This document shows positions 1 through 7,786 of a stretch of 64,000 nt of DNA, piece after piece (positions within the stretch are counted from its first letter, which is position 1; every line of letters begins with the position of its first letter). Where the stretch lies: contig NZ_JAMXOC010000002.1 of the NCBI RefSeq assembly GCF_024721265.1, positions 62,001-126,000 on the forward strand, read 5' to 3'. The notes beneath the pieces are model-generated. The model made no database searches and was not told the origin of the DNA. It saw nothing but the letters and a program-made list of their open reading frames with translations. The translations under genes were made by a program, and so were the position numbers. Source of the DNA: Ohessyouella blattaphilus. GTDB taxonomy: Bacteria > Bacillota > Clostridia > Lachnospirales > Lachnospiraceae.

Positions 1-878
1 TAGGAGAGATTCCGGAGACGATTAGCTGCCGCTATAATCCCGGGGGCCTCTTTAAAATCAGTACGGCTATTATGGATAATCCCGGGGATGCCAAGTATGG
101 CATGACGACTCCCCAGATTACTGAAGCCTTTAAAATACTGAAAGAAAAAGGTGCTAAGAACTTCGGTATTCACGCCTTCCTAGCCTCTAATACGGTGACA
201 AATGCGTATTATCCGACCCTAGCTAAGCTGCTGTTTGAAGTGGCTGTCGACCTGCAAAAGGAAACGGGAGTAAAAATCAAGTTCATTAATCTATCGGGCG
301 GTATTGGTATACCGTATTCACCAGACCAAGAGGCCAATGATATTAAAGTGATTGGTGAAGGGGTTCGTCAGGTGTACGAAGAAGTATTAGTCCCTGCGGG
401 CATGGGCGATGTGGCTATCTACACGGAGCTAGGACGCTTTATGCTAGGTCCTTATGGCTGTTTAGTTACCAAAGCCATCCATGAAAAAAATACGTATAAA
501 GACTATATTGGGGTCGATGCTTGTGCGGTAGATTTAATGAGACCAGCCATGTACGGCGCTTACCACCATATAACGGTATTAGGAAAAGAAGCAGATATGG
601 CCGATAAAAAATACGATATCACCGGGTCTCTTTGTGAAAACAACGATAAGTTTGCGATTGACCGGATGCTTCCTGAGATCGAGATGGGTGATTACTTAGT
701 AATTCACGACACGGGTGCTCACGGCTACTCCATGGGCTATAACTATAATGGTAAGCTAAAATCAGCAGAATTGCTTCTTAAGGAAGACGGTAGCGTTAAG
801 CTTATCCGCCGCGCCGAAAAGCCAAGCGACTATTTTGCTACCTTTGATTTTAGTGAGTACTATGATAAACTGAAATAA
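1..878 (+). CDS. lysA: Diaminopimelate decarboxylase, C-terminal part (5' end outside window)
   Basis: PLP-dependent decarboxylation of meso-diaminopimelate to lysine, the last step of lysine synthesis, in the cytoplasm. The frame is open from base 3, so about 291 residues are visible; the family is roughly 420 residues, and the N-terminal part with the PLP-binding lysine lies left of the window. Visible family marks are CRYNPGG near the left edge, the glycine-rich phosphate loop NLSGGIG, the ELGR segment and the C-terminal active-site motif LCENND, whose Cys-Glu completes the active site across the dimer. An internal ATG at 72 is not the true start. No terminator is evident before the next gene 56 bases on. 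Biosynthetic arginine decarboxylases share the fold, but the CENND motif favours DAP decarboxylase. Confidence 0.9.
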   Translation, partial: GEIPETISCRYNPGGLFKISTAIMDNPGDAKYGMTTPQITEAFKILKEKGAKNFGIHAFLASNTVTNAYYPTLAKLLFEVAVDLQKETGVKIKFINLSGGIGIPYSPDQEANDIKVIGEGVRQVYEEVLVPAGMGDVAIYTELGRFMLGPYGCLVTKAIHEKNTYKDYIGVDACAVDLMRPAMYGAYHHITVLGKEADMADKKYDITGSLCENNDKFAIDRMLPEIEMGDYLVIHDTGAHGYSMGYNYNGKLKSAELLLKEDGSVKLIRRAEKPSDYFATFDFSEYYDKLK

Positions 879-933
879 ATCATGTAAATGGTTTGAGGGA
901 AAAAGCAAAAGGAATGAAAGGAAGAAAAGGAAC

Positions 934-1593
934 ATGAAAGTAATGAAAAAAATTGTAGGTATGGTGCTATTAATGGCACTGTCACTGTCTCTAGTTGCTT
1001 GTGGCGGTTGGAGTGAAGAAGATGCAAAAGGATACGTAACGGGAGTATTAGACTCTAGTTACAAAGAGGAATTTGCCGACTACATTAAGTACACGAAGAA
1101 GACAGAAGCAGAAGCTAAGGAGCTTTACGATGAGAACGTGCAAACCGTTCTTGATGAGGCTAACTTTGCTTCACTAGGTGTAAACGCCGAAATTGAAGAA
1201 GAGCTTAATAATGTGCTAGTGGCAATGATGAAGAAGGCAGAGTATAAGGTGGTTGAAGCCAAAAAGAAGGATAAGGACTTTGAAGTTACCGTATCTTTCA
1301 AACCATTTCAGATGAAAATCGACGAGATAACCAGCAGCCTTGAAGAAGAGCTTTACAGCCGCTTAGATGTGGATAAAATAAGCGAACAACTTCTTAACGG
1401 TGAGATCACCGAAGATGACATCCAGCAAATGGGCTTCCAGATTTATCTGGAGATGTTGCAAGAAAATCTCGAATCACCAACCTATGGCGAGGAAGAGACA
1501 ATGACCCTTCATGTGAAGTTAGATGATAACAATGTCTATTACGTGGATGAAGCGGAGCTTGGTGAATTAGATTCGAAAATGTTTGTTGAATAA
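934..1593 (+). CDS. Predicted lipoprotein of unknown function
   Basis: A 219-residue secreted lipoprotein. Residues 1-22 are a Lys-rich n-region and hydrophobic core, followed by a clear lipobox LVAC with Cys23 as the predicted lipidation site, so the mature protein should sit on the outer face of the membrane. The mature part is acidic, rich in Glu, Lys and Asp, and predicted by eye to be mainly helical, with no enzyme motif. A purine-rich ribosome site (AAGGAAG) precedes the ATG. I do not recognise a family with confidence; it resembles small clostridial lipoproteins of unknown role. It is not obviously linked to lysA or to the tRNA behind it. Confidence 0.75.
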   Translation: MKVMKKIVGMVLLMALSLSLVACGGWSEEDAKGYVTGVLDSSYKEEFADYIKYTKKTEAEAKELYDENVQTVLDEANFASLGVNAEIEEELNNVLVAMMKKAEYKVVEAKKKDKDFEVTVSFKPFQMKIDEITSSLEEELYSRLDVDKISEQLLNGEITEDDIQQMGFQIYLEMLQENLESPTYGEEETMTLHVKLDDNNVYYVDEAELGELDSKMFVE

Positions 1594-1596
1594 TTG

Positions 1597-1625
1597 TTGA
1601 ATTGAAAATAAGTTTGTGGTAGAAT
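1597..1625 (+). promoter_or_regulatory. Candidate sigma-A promoter of tRNA-Leu
   Basis: TTGAAT (1597-1602), a 17-base spacer and TAGAAT (1620-1625). The spacing is ideal and the element directly precedes the tRNA. The predicted start near 1632 falls inside the dyad at 1628-1650. Confidence 0.55.
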
Positions 1626-1627
1626 AA

Positions 1628-1650
1628 ATCTTGGTCCGAGTGACCAAGAT
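1628..1650 (+). promoter_or_regulatory. Perfect 9-bp inverted repeat just upstream of tRNA-Leu
   Basis: ATCTTGGTC (1628-1636), loop CGAGT, GACCAAGAT (1642-1650). The dyad ends six bases before the tRNA and overlaps the predicted transcription start. It could be an operator or a leader hairpin involved in processing; there is no T-tract, so it is not a terminator. Confidence 0.5.
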
Positions 1651-1656
1651 TGCCAT

Positions 1657-1739
1657 GCGGATGTGGCGGAATGGCAGACGCACAAGACTCAAAATCTTGC
1701 GGTGGTGACATCGTGTGGGTTCAAGTCCCACCATCCGCA
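1657..1739 (+). tRNA. tRNA-Leu (anticodon CAA)
   Basis: An 83-base type II tRNA. The 7-bp acceptor GCGGATG pairs with CATCCGC, followed by discriminator A. Anticodon stem CAAGA/TCTTG encloses loop CTCAAAA, giving anticodon CAA (1690-1692), which reads the leucine codon UUG. A long variable arm and a T-arm with GTTCAAGTC are present. The 3' CCA is not encoded. Confidence 0.95.
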
Positions 1740-1746
1740 GTCAAAT

Positions 1747-1794
1747 AAGTTGCTAAAAACCTTGAATTTAAAGGGTTTGCGGCAACTTTTTTAT
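1747..1794 (+). terminator. Rho-independent terminator after tRNA-Leu
   Basis: Outer stem AAGTTGC (1747-1753) pairs with GCAACTT (1782-1788), with an inner AAACC/GGTTT-type stem, followed by a run of T. Confidence 0.7.
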
Positions 1795-1832
1795 TGTAAA
1801 AAAAAGAAAAGGAGCAAAAAAAGGGCAAATTA

Positions 1833-1861
1833 CTTAAGAATATAAGCAAAGGTGTCGATAT
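1833..1861 (+). promoter_or_regulatory. Candidate sigma-28 promoter of the flagellin-modification operon
   Basis: CTTAA (1833-1837), a 16-base spacer and GTCGATAT (1854-1861). It matches the element found before hag, cheA and fliD in this window. The predicted start near 1868 leaves a short leader to the ATG at 1897 and excludes the GTG at 1852 as a start codon. Confidence 0.6.
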
Positions 1862-1896
1862 TAAAGATATATTTTGTAATTAAAGGGGAGAAAAGA

Positions 1897-3474
1897 ATGC
1901 GTAGACACCAGCAGAAGCAACTTTTGGAATTGTGCCAGACATTAAAGGAAGCATATGAGGAGCTTGTTCGTTTGTTTGAAGCAAAGCAAATAGATGATAG
2001 TATGATTAACCTTCTGGCAGATTGCCAGAATTTTGCAATTAAAATGGGAGAGTACATCGAGTCTATTTGTGGAGAGGGGACACAGACAGTAGCGTTATTG
2101 ATAGAATGTTGCGAAGCGATTTACCAGTTTAGTCAAGAACCTTCAAAGACAATCCTTAAGGCCATTAGAAAACAGTTAATAGGAATAGAAAACAGCATTC
2201 GTAGCGAGCTGCAGCCAAATCACATGGAAGTTTTGTTTCTACCATATAAAGTATCAATGGCGGATTCATTACAAACCATTTGGGAGGCTTCAATGGCTAA
2301 TCCGCAATGTGAGACGTATGTATGCCCTATTCCTTATTATGATAAGCAGCCAGATGGTTCCCTGGGACAAATGCATTATGAAGGGGATTTGTATACGGAT
2401 GTTAAGATTACGGATTGGCAGGAATACGATATCCAGTCTCGGCACCCAGACATTATTTTTATTCATTCGCCTTATGACGATGGAAATCGAGTTACCAGTA
2501 TTCATCCCGATTACTACAGTGAAAAGCTAAAGGATTATACGGATTTGTTAGTGTATGTACCTTATTTTGTTACAGTTGGAGACGTTGCGAAGCATTTTTG
2601 CGTAACAAAAGGAACGGTGTATGCCGATAAGGTATTTGTTCAATCCGAAAGAGTAAGAGAGACATACGTTCGCGAGTTTACTGAGTTTGTAAATGAAAAT
2701 AATTACGGTGAAGCATTTGGAGTCCCAGAGGATAAATTTATCGCTCTTGGTAGTCCTAAATTTGATATTCTTGAAAATATTGATTTTAAAAATAAACCAC
2801 TTCCTTCTTCGTGGCAACAGTTAATTAAAGGAACGGGTAACAGAAATAAAAAGATCGTTCTCTATAATACTTCGGTTGGTGCTCACCTTAAAGGTGGCGA
2901 ACGGTATCTTAAAAAGTTACGTTCTGTTATTGAATTGTTTAACAAACGCGAGGATGTTGTGCTTTGGTGGCGACCTCATCCTTTAACAGGGGAAACGTAT
3001 AAAAGCATGCTTCCAGATTTATACGACGAATACCAAGAAATTGTCACGGAGTATTGTCAGGAAAAGAGAGGGATTTATGACGACACGCCAGATTCGTACC
3101 GAGCAATCCTCTGGTCAGATGCGTATTATGGAGATCACAGCGCCGTAGTTTCCCTGTATGGTTTGACAGGCAAGTTTATAATGTATCAAGATGTAAACCT
3201 TGTAAGTGATCAAAAAACTTATAGCTTCGAAGAATTTTTGGAGCGTAGTGCAAATCATTATCGGGAATCAGCAGTTCATGAAGATGATTTAACTATTGTT
3301 TCTGAGGACAGTACTTCGTGTCTTAATGGCTTGCTAGATTATTTAGTTCTACCAACATACTCGCAGACATACCAATTCTTTGCTGATAAAAAGAAAGAAT
3401 TGTTTTCGCTAATTGCAGTTTTTCCCAAGCCGAGTTGTGGGAGTACCATCTTAGAACGATGTATGGAGGGATAG
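1897..3474 (+). CDS. CDP-glycerol glycerophosphotransferase-family protein
   Basis: A 525-residue cytoplasmic protein of the family that moves a phospho-alcohol from a CDP donor to a glycan or teichoic acid. The C-terminal half carries the family pattern: GSPKFD near residue 283, RPHPL near 358 and YGDHSAV near 411. The N-terminal 110 residues are helical and specific to this protein. The ATG at 1897 is chosen because AGGGGAG lies six bases upstream; the frame also opens at a GTG at 1852, which has no ribosome site. One base separates its stop from the next start, so the two are translationally coupled. Next to flagellin and a GT2 gene, I infer transfer of a phosphate-linked group onto the flagellin glycan rather than teichoic acid synthesis. 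Confidence 0.75.
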   Translation: MRRHQQKQLLELCQTLKEAYEELVRLFEAKQIDDSMINLLADCQNFAIKMGEYIESICGEGTQTVALLIECCEAIYQFSQEPSKTILKAIRKQLIGIENSIRSELQPNHMEVLFLPYKVSMADSLQTIWEASMANPQCETYVCPIPYYDKQPDGSLGQMHYEGDLYTDVKITDWQEYDIQSRHPDIIFIHSPYDDGNRVTSIHPDYYSEKLKDYTDLLVYVPYFVTVGDVAKHFCVTKGTVYADKVFVQSERVRETYVREFTEFVNENNYGEAFGVPEDKFIALGSPKFDILENIDFKNKPLPSSWQQLIKGTGNRNKKIVLYNTSVGAHLKGGERYLKKLRSVIELFNKREDVVLWWRPHPLTGETYKSMLPDLYDEYQEIVTEYCQEKRGIYDDTPDSYRAILWSDAYYGDHSAVVSLYGLTGKFIMYQDVNLVSDQKTYSFEEFLERSANHYRESAVHEDDLTIVSEDSTSCLNGLLDYLVLPTYSQTYQFFADKKKELFSLIAVFPKPSCGSTILERCMEG

Positions 3475-3475
3475 A

Positions 3476-4420
3476 ATGAAAATAGTTACATTTGATGACA
3501 TCATTAAACTAAATATTGATCCCGTTACTTGTTTTCAGTGGGTTGAAGAGACAATTAAAAACAAGGAAAAGGCAACACTTCCGCCAAAGATTAGTTTACA
3601 GCCAAAAGAAGGAGTGTTTTGTAATGTTATGCCATGTTTTTTGAACAGCTCTTGGGGCGGAGTAAAGGTGGTTAATCGATATCCGGAAAGAAAGCCAAGC
3701 CTCGATAGTAAGATTTTACTCTTAAACATGGAATCAGGTGAGTTTCTTGCTCTTATGGATGGGAACTGGATTACGGCAATGCGAACAGGTGCAGTAGCAG
3801 CTCATTCCATTCTAAAGCTAGCTAGAAGAGAATTCTCAACAATAGCAATGCTTGGGTTAGGGAATACGGCGAGGGCAACTTTGCTAGTGCTTGCCTCCTT
3901 AATAGGTGATAAGAAAATACATGTTAAACTTTTGAAGTATAAAGAACAAGAAAAGGCTTTTGTGGAGAGGTTTGCAAATCATCCAAATCTTGAGTTTTCT
4001 TATATAGAAACCCAAGAGGAAGTGATAAAAGGATCAGAGGTAGTCGTTTCTTGTGTAACTCATTTTCAAAAAGACATATGTTCAGACGATTGCTTTGATG
4101 AGGGGGTATTAGTAGTTCCTGTACATACTCGAGGGTTTACAAATTGTGACTTGTTTTTTGACAAGGTGTATGCAGATGACTATGGACATGTTCATCATTT
4201 TCAGAATTTTGAGAAGTTTAAATATTTTGCTGAGATTCAGGAGCTAGTTAAGGGCAGAGCACGAGGACGGGAAAGTGATACAGAGAGGATATTAGCGTAT
4301 AACATTGGACTGGCGATTCATGATATTAATTATGCAGCCCACATCTATCAGATGATAATTCAAGAAGGAAATATTATGAATTTGAAATTAGGGGAACCGA
4401 TAGAAAAGTTTTGGATTTGA
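3476..4420 (+). CDS. Ornithine cyclodeaminase/mu-crystallin-family protein
   Basis: A 314-residue NAD(P)-dependent enzyme of the OCD/mu-crystallin superfamily. The N-terminal half has the substrate-side motifs KISLQP and the segment NWITAMRTGAVAA. The Rossmann half begins with MLGLGNTARAT, a GxGxxxR dinucleotide loop. The family includes ornithine cyclodeaminase, alanine dehydrogenase, ketimine reductases and the diaminopropionate enzyme SbnB, so the reaction cannot be fixed from sequence. Position between a CDP-alcohol phosphotransferase and a nucleotidyltransferase/aminotransferase suggests it makes or alters the amino-containing group added to flagellin. Translation is coupled to the upstream gene. 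The low-GC look is shared with its neighbours, judged by eye only. Confidence 0.75.
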   Translation: MKIVTFDDIIKLNIDPVTCFQWVEETIKNKEKATLPPKISLQPKEGVFCNVMPCFLNSSWGGVKVVNRYPERKPSLDSKILLLNMESGEFLALMDGNWITAMRTGAVAAHSILKLARREFSTIAMLGLGNTARATLLVLASLIGDKKIHVKLLKYKEQEKAFVERFANHPNLEFSYIETQEEVIKGSEVVVSCVTHFQKDICSDDCFDEGVLVVPVHTRGFTNCDLFFDKVYADDYGHVHHFQNFEKFKYFAEIQELVKGRARGRESDTERILAYNIGLAIHDINYAAHIYQMIIQEGNIMNLKLGEPIEKFWI

Positions 4421-4454
4421 GAAAATAGAGGAACAGTCTAGGGGGAGAAGGTTT

Positions 4455-6293
4455 ATGCAGGCAATTATATTGGCGGCAGGTATGGGGAAGCGTTTAAAGG
4501 ATTTAACTTATGATAATACTAAGTGTATGGTGAAAGTAAATGGTGTGACGATGATTGAACGGATGCTCAAGCAGTTGGATGAAAAGCATCTCTCGCGGAT
4601 TGTGATCGTTATTGGCTATGAAGGACAAAGGTTGATAGATTATATTTCCTCACTTGAGGTTAAGACGCCAATCGTATACGTTAATAATTCGCTCTATCAT
4701 AAGACTAACAATATTTATTCTTTGGCCTTGGCAAAGAGTTACCTTCAGGAAGAAGATACCTTGCTATTAGAGTCAGATTTGATTTTTGAAAACAGAGTAA
4801 TAGAAGCGCTTCTGGATGATCCGCGAGAGACCTTAGCCTTAGTTGATAAGTACGAGAGTTGGATGGACGGAACGTGTGTAAAGCTAGGAGATGATGATAG
4901 CATTGAAGCGTTTATTCCTGGTAAACAGTTTAAGTTTGCAGAAATTGGCGACTACTATAAAACGGTAAATATCTATAAGTTTAGTCAGAAGTTCTCGGCA
5001 AGTTTTTACGTTCCATTTCTTGAAGCGTATCAAGAAGCCTTAGGTGTAAATGAGTATTATGAACAGGTTTTGCGTGTTATTACGATGCTTGATTGTCCAG
5101 AAATCAAAGCAAAACGACTAAATGGACAACTTTGGTATGAAATCGATGATGTCCAGGATCTTGATATTGCTGAGTCGATGTTCGCTGTCGGTGAGCAGGA
5201 AAGAGTAACCAGACTACAAGAGCGCTATGGTGGTTATTGGCGTTATCCACAGCTACTAGATTTTTGTTATCTAGTAAATCCTTATTTCCCGCCACAGAGA
5301 TTGATGGATGAAATTAAAGCAAATTTTGAGAAATTGCTAACCCAATATCCTTCGGGGATGAAGGTGAATTCTCTTCTTGCGGCTAAAAGTTTTGGGGTGT
5401 GCTCAGATAATATTATCGTCGGAAATGGGGCTACGGAGCTAATTAAAGCTTGGATGAGTAGCTTAACAGGTAAAGTTGGAGTTGTACGCCCAACCTTTGA
5501 AGAGTACCCTCATCGTTACGATGGGGCTAAGCTGGTATGTTTTTGGCCTGACAATAATGACTATCGCTATGGTGTTAAGGATTTGATGAGGTTTTTTGAT
5601 GCGCATCCAATTGATAATCTTATCCTAATTAATCCAGATAATCCGTCTGGGAATTATATTCCGAAAGAAGATATGCTAAAGCTTCTTACTTGGACCAAGG
5701 AGAAGGCAATCAAGTTATTAGTAGATGAGTCATTCGTAGATTTTGCCGATGAAGAGGATGCAACACTTATTAAGAGAGAGATATTCGTTGCAAATCCACA
5801 TTTGTATGTTATGAAAAGTATTTCAAAGTCTTATGGAGTCCCAGGTTTGCGGTTAGGAGTGTTGGCATCAGGCGATATTAAAGGGATAAGCGAGCTTAAA
5901 AAGGATGTAGCTATCTGGAATATAAATTCATTTGCGGAATTTTATTTGCAGATAGAAGAGAAGTATCGGGGAGATTATTTGTTGGCGCTTGAGAAGTTTA
6001 GAATCGAACGAAGACGATTTGTACAGGAGCTAGAAACGATAGTTGGTCTTAGAGTGATTCCTTCTCAGGCAAACTATGTAATGGCAGAAATAACAGCAGA
6101 TATGTCAGCTACAGCCTTGACGAAGGCTTTATTAGTAGCAGATAATATTCTAATAAAGGATTTACGAGGGAAGTTGGATGGGGAAGAGAAACGGTATATT
6201 CGCGTGGCTATTAGAAATACTAACGATAATAATCGTCTGTTAAAGGCCTTACAAGCGAAGATAGGTGAAAGACATCTGTATGTAGCTAGTTAA
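4455..6293 (+). CDS. Fused nucleotidyltransferase / PLP class I-II aminotransferase (or decarboxylase)
   Basis: A 612-residue two-domain enzyme. Residues 1 to about 235 are a sugar-nucleotidyltransferase-like domain starting ILAAGMGKRL, with the downstream Lys and Asp pattern of LicC-type CTP transferases. From about 265 to the end is a fold-type I PLP domain resembling HisC and CobD: NPDNPSG, VDESFVDF and SISKSYGVPGLRLG, in which Lys458 is the predicted Schiff-base lysine. I infer that one domain builds an amino-alcohol or amino acid phosphate and the other activates it with CTP for the phosphotransferase encoded upstream. A strong AGGGGGAGAAGG site precedes the ATG. As I recall, a similar fusion lies in the Clostridioides difficile type A flagellin-modification locus. 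Confidence 0.75.
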   Translation: MQAIILAAGMGKRLKDLTYDNTKCMVKVNGVTMIERMLKQLDEKHLSRIVIVIGYEGQRLIDYISSLEVKTPIVYVNNSLYHKTNNIYSLALAKSYLQEEDTLLLESDLIFENRVIEALLDDPRETLALVDKYESWMDGTCVKLGDDDSIEAFIPGKQFKFAEIGDYYKTVNIYKFSQKFSASFYVPFLEAYQEALGVNEYYEQVLRVITMLDCPEIKAKRLNGQLWYEIDDVQDLDIAESMFAVGEQERVTRLQERYGGYWRYPQLLDFCYLVNPYFPPQRLMDEIKANFEKLLTQYPSGMKVNSLLAAKSFGVCSDNIIVGNGATELIKAWMSSLTGKVGVVRPTFEEYPHRYDGAKLVCFWPDNNDYRYGVKDLMRFFDAHPIDNLILINPDNPSGNYIPKEDMLKLLTWTKEKAIKLLVDESFVDFADEEDATLIKREIFVANPHLYVMKSISKSYGVPGLRLGVLASGDIKGISELKKDVAIWNINSFAEFYLQIEEKYRGDYLLALEKFRIERRRFVQELETIVGLRVIPSQANYVMAEITADMSATALTKALLVADNILIKDLRGKLDGEEKRYIRVAIRNTNDNNRLLKALQAKIGERHLYVAS

Positions 6294-6310
6294 TTGAACT
6301 AGCAGATATT

Positions 6311-6362
6311 CTAAAAAACTAGCATAGATGATTTAAAATAATCATCTATGCTAGTTTTTTAG
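6311..6362. terminator. Bidirectional terminator between convergent modification genes
   Basis: A perfect 23-bp stem (arms 6311-6333 and 6340-6362, loop of 6) with A-runs on the left and T-runs on the right, so it can stop transcription from both sides. The right arm contains the stop codon of the minus-strand glycosyltransferase gene. Confidence 0.9.
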
Positions 6363-7660
6363 TGAGTGTTATTCAAGAGGGTAAAGTCTTCTTTGGTCAT
6401 GCGATAACGAAAGGCCTTTTCTAAGGGAGAAATTCCTACGCTTTCGATACAGGTGAAGACGAGTATTCGGTCTTTGTAGTTGGAGAAGTCATAGATACTG
6501 CTAAGAATATTTAACACTTTTAAAGCACTGTTATCATCCTGAATTTCTCTACGAAGCAATTCTAATAGAATCATTAACGTTTTTGTATGATAGCGGTTTA
6601 TTTTCAAGGTAGCAATAGCATATTTAACGACACCTGGCGCATCCTTTTCTTGCTTGCAAAGAGTAAGGAGTATCAGGCACAAACCTTCCATATTTGAAGG
6701 GAGAACAATTGGTAAAATTCCATCGTAGGTCAGAAGTTTATCATAGGCTCTGGCGAAATAGCTTTTGGCCTTTGCTAAATCTTCTTGCTTACGATACCAG
6801 TTGCCTAAAAGAAAATCATAATCTGGATGAGAGGCATTCCAACTCATGCCAGTATGATAGATTTGAAGAAGTCTTTCTTCACTATCAGGAAGTGGAGAGT
6901 CAGTAAACTCTTGGAGTAGACATGTTTCCAGATATATACGTAGAGAAGGTAAAATTGTTTTGTAATTTACAGGTTCAAAAATTGCGGATAATATTGGATC
7001 AAGTTCTGCTACGAATCCATATCTTAAGGCGTCAGTTACGAAGTATACTTTAGCGTTGTAGTCGCTAGGTTTATCTTGAACAAGTTTTTTTAGCATCTCG
7101 GTATTTCGTCGACCTTTATCTTTGTCTTTTCGCTCAGAGGCAGAATACCCCGTGTGCATTATCGTAAAGCAATTATCAACATGTAAACCCTTGACTTTAC
7201 TATTATCAGAAGTGGAGAGATTTTCATGAATAAGCCCAGCGTATCTTAGTTTATCTTGGTTACGAAAAACTCGAACTTGTGATATTTTTGAAATTGGATC
7301 ATGGTTATCATCGAGATTTATCAAAGGGCTTGAAATGGCAACGAATTCACGAGATACAGAGGGGAGAAGCTTTTTAAGGTTATGTGCCTCCGCTTGAGTT
7401 TGCAGATACTCGTCGGCATCAAAAAAGATAATCCACTGACCTTTAGCCTTATCAATAGCAAAGTTCTTTGCTTTTGCAAAATCGTTTTCCCAAGGAATCT
7501 CAAAAACCGTTGCCCCTAAAGATTTGGCGATTTCCACCGTTTTATCGGTTGAGCCGGTATCTACTACGATCTGTTCCGATACAATGTCCTTGGCCCAAGT
7601 CAGAGCTCTTTCGATATTTTTTTCTTCGTTTTTTACAATCATGCACTGCGATATAAGCAT
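6359..7660 (-). CDS. GT2-family glycosyltransferase, probable flagellin glycosyltransferase
   Basis: A 433-residue protein. Residues 1 to about 200 form a GT-A family 2 domain: start ISQCMIVKNEEKNIERA, nucleotide-binding VDTGSTDKT and the metal-binding DAD within FFDADEYL. The C-terminal half is helical and repeat-like (TPR type), as in GT2 enzymes that glycosylate proteins. The ATG at 7660 is chosen because GGAAAGG lies eight bases upstream; an earlier in-frame ATG at 7684 lacks a ribosome site. It lies directly downstream of flagellin on the same strand, behind the hag terminator, with its own sigma-28-like promoter. In C. difficile the gene after fliC is the O-GlcNAc transferase for flagellin; I infer the same job here. 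Confidence 0.8.
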   Translation of the reverse strand: MLISQCMIVKNEEKNIERALTWAKDIVSEQIVVDTGSTDKTVEIAKSLGATVFEIPWENDFAKAKNFAIDKAKGQWIIFFDADEYLQTQAEAHNLKKLLPSVSREFVAISSPLINLDDNHDPISKISQVRVFRNQDKLRYAGLIHENLSTSDNSKVKGLHVDNCFTIMHTGYSASERKDKDKGRRNTEMLKKLVQDKPSDYNAKVYFVTDALRYGFVAELDPILSAIFEPVNYKTILPSLRIYLETCLLQEFTDSPLPDSEERLLQIYHTGMSWNASHPDYDFLLGNWYRKQEDLAKAKSYFARAYDKLLTYDGILPIVLPSNMEGLCLILLTLCKQEKDAPGVVKYAIATLKINRYHTKTLMILLELLRREIQDDNSALKVLNILSSIYDFSNYKDRILVFTCIESVGISPLEKAFRYRMTKEDFTLLNNTH

Positions 7661-7699
7661 ATTTAAATCCTTTCCATCATACAAATGTGTCTACTATTA

Positions 7700-7727
7700 T
7701 TATCGGCTACAAATTGGATTAGATAAG
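7700..7727 (-). promoter_or_regulatory. Candidate sigma-28 promoter of the GT2 gene
   Basis: On the minus strand: CTTAT (7723-7727), a 15-base spacer and GCCGATAA (7700-7707). The -10 element is the textbook sigma-28 octamer. It lies just after the hag terminator, so the glycosyltransferase need not depend on read-through. Confidence 0.75.
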
Positions 7728-7730
7728 AGT

Positions 7731-7768
7731 TAAAAAAAATACCTCATGGCTTTTTTTGCCATGAGGTA
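7731..7768 (-). terminator. Rho-independent terminator of hag
   Basis: An 11-bp perfect stem, TACCTCATGGC (7740-7750) against GCCATGAGGTA (7758-7768), with a run of T at 7732-7739 on the minus strand. Confidence 0.9.
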
Positions 7769-7786
7769 AAAGGGTAATTATAAAGA

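Noticed and set aside
600-607. GCCGATAA inside lysA
   Set aside because: No [C/G]TTA[A/T] at 15 or 16 bases upstream, and it sits inside coding sequence with no late gene behind it.
2623-2630. GCCGATAA inside the phosphotransferase gene
   Set aside because: No matching -35 and internal to the gene; likely chance.
3470-3480. Possible frameshift joining the phosphotransferase and OCD genes
   Set aside because: Both are full-length members of different families; one base between stop and start is simple coupling.
4455-6293. CMP-aminoethylphosphonate synthetase fused to a phosphonate transaminase
   Set aside because: No phosphoenolpyruvate mutase or phosphonopyruvate decarboxylase nearby, and the PLP domain looks HisC/CobD-like, not class V.
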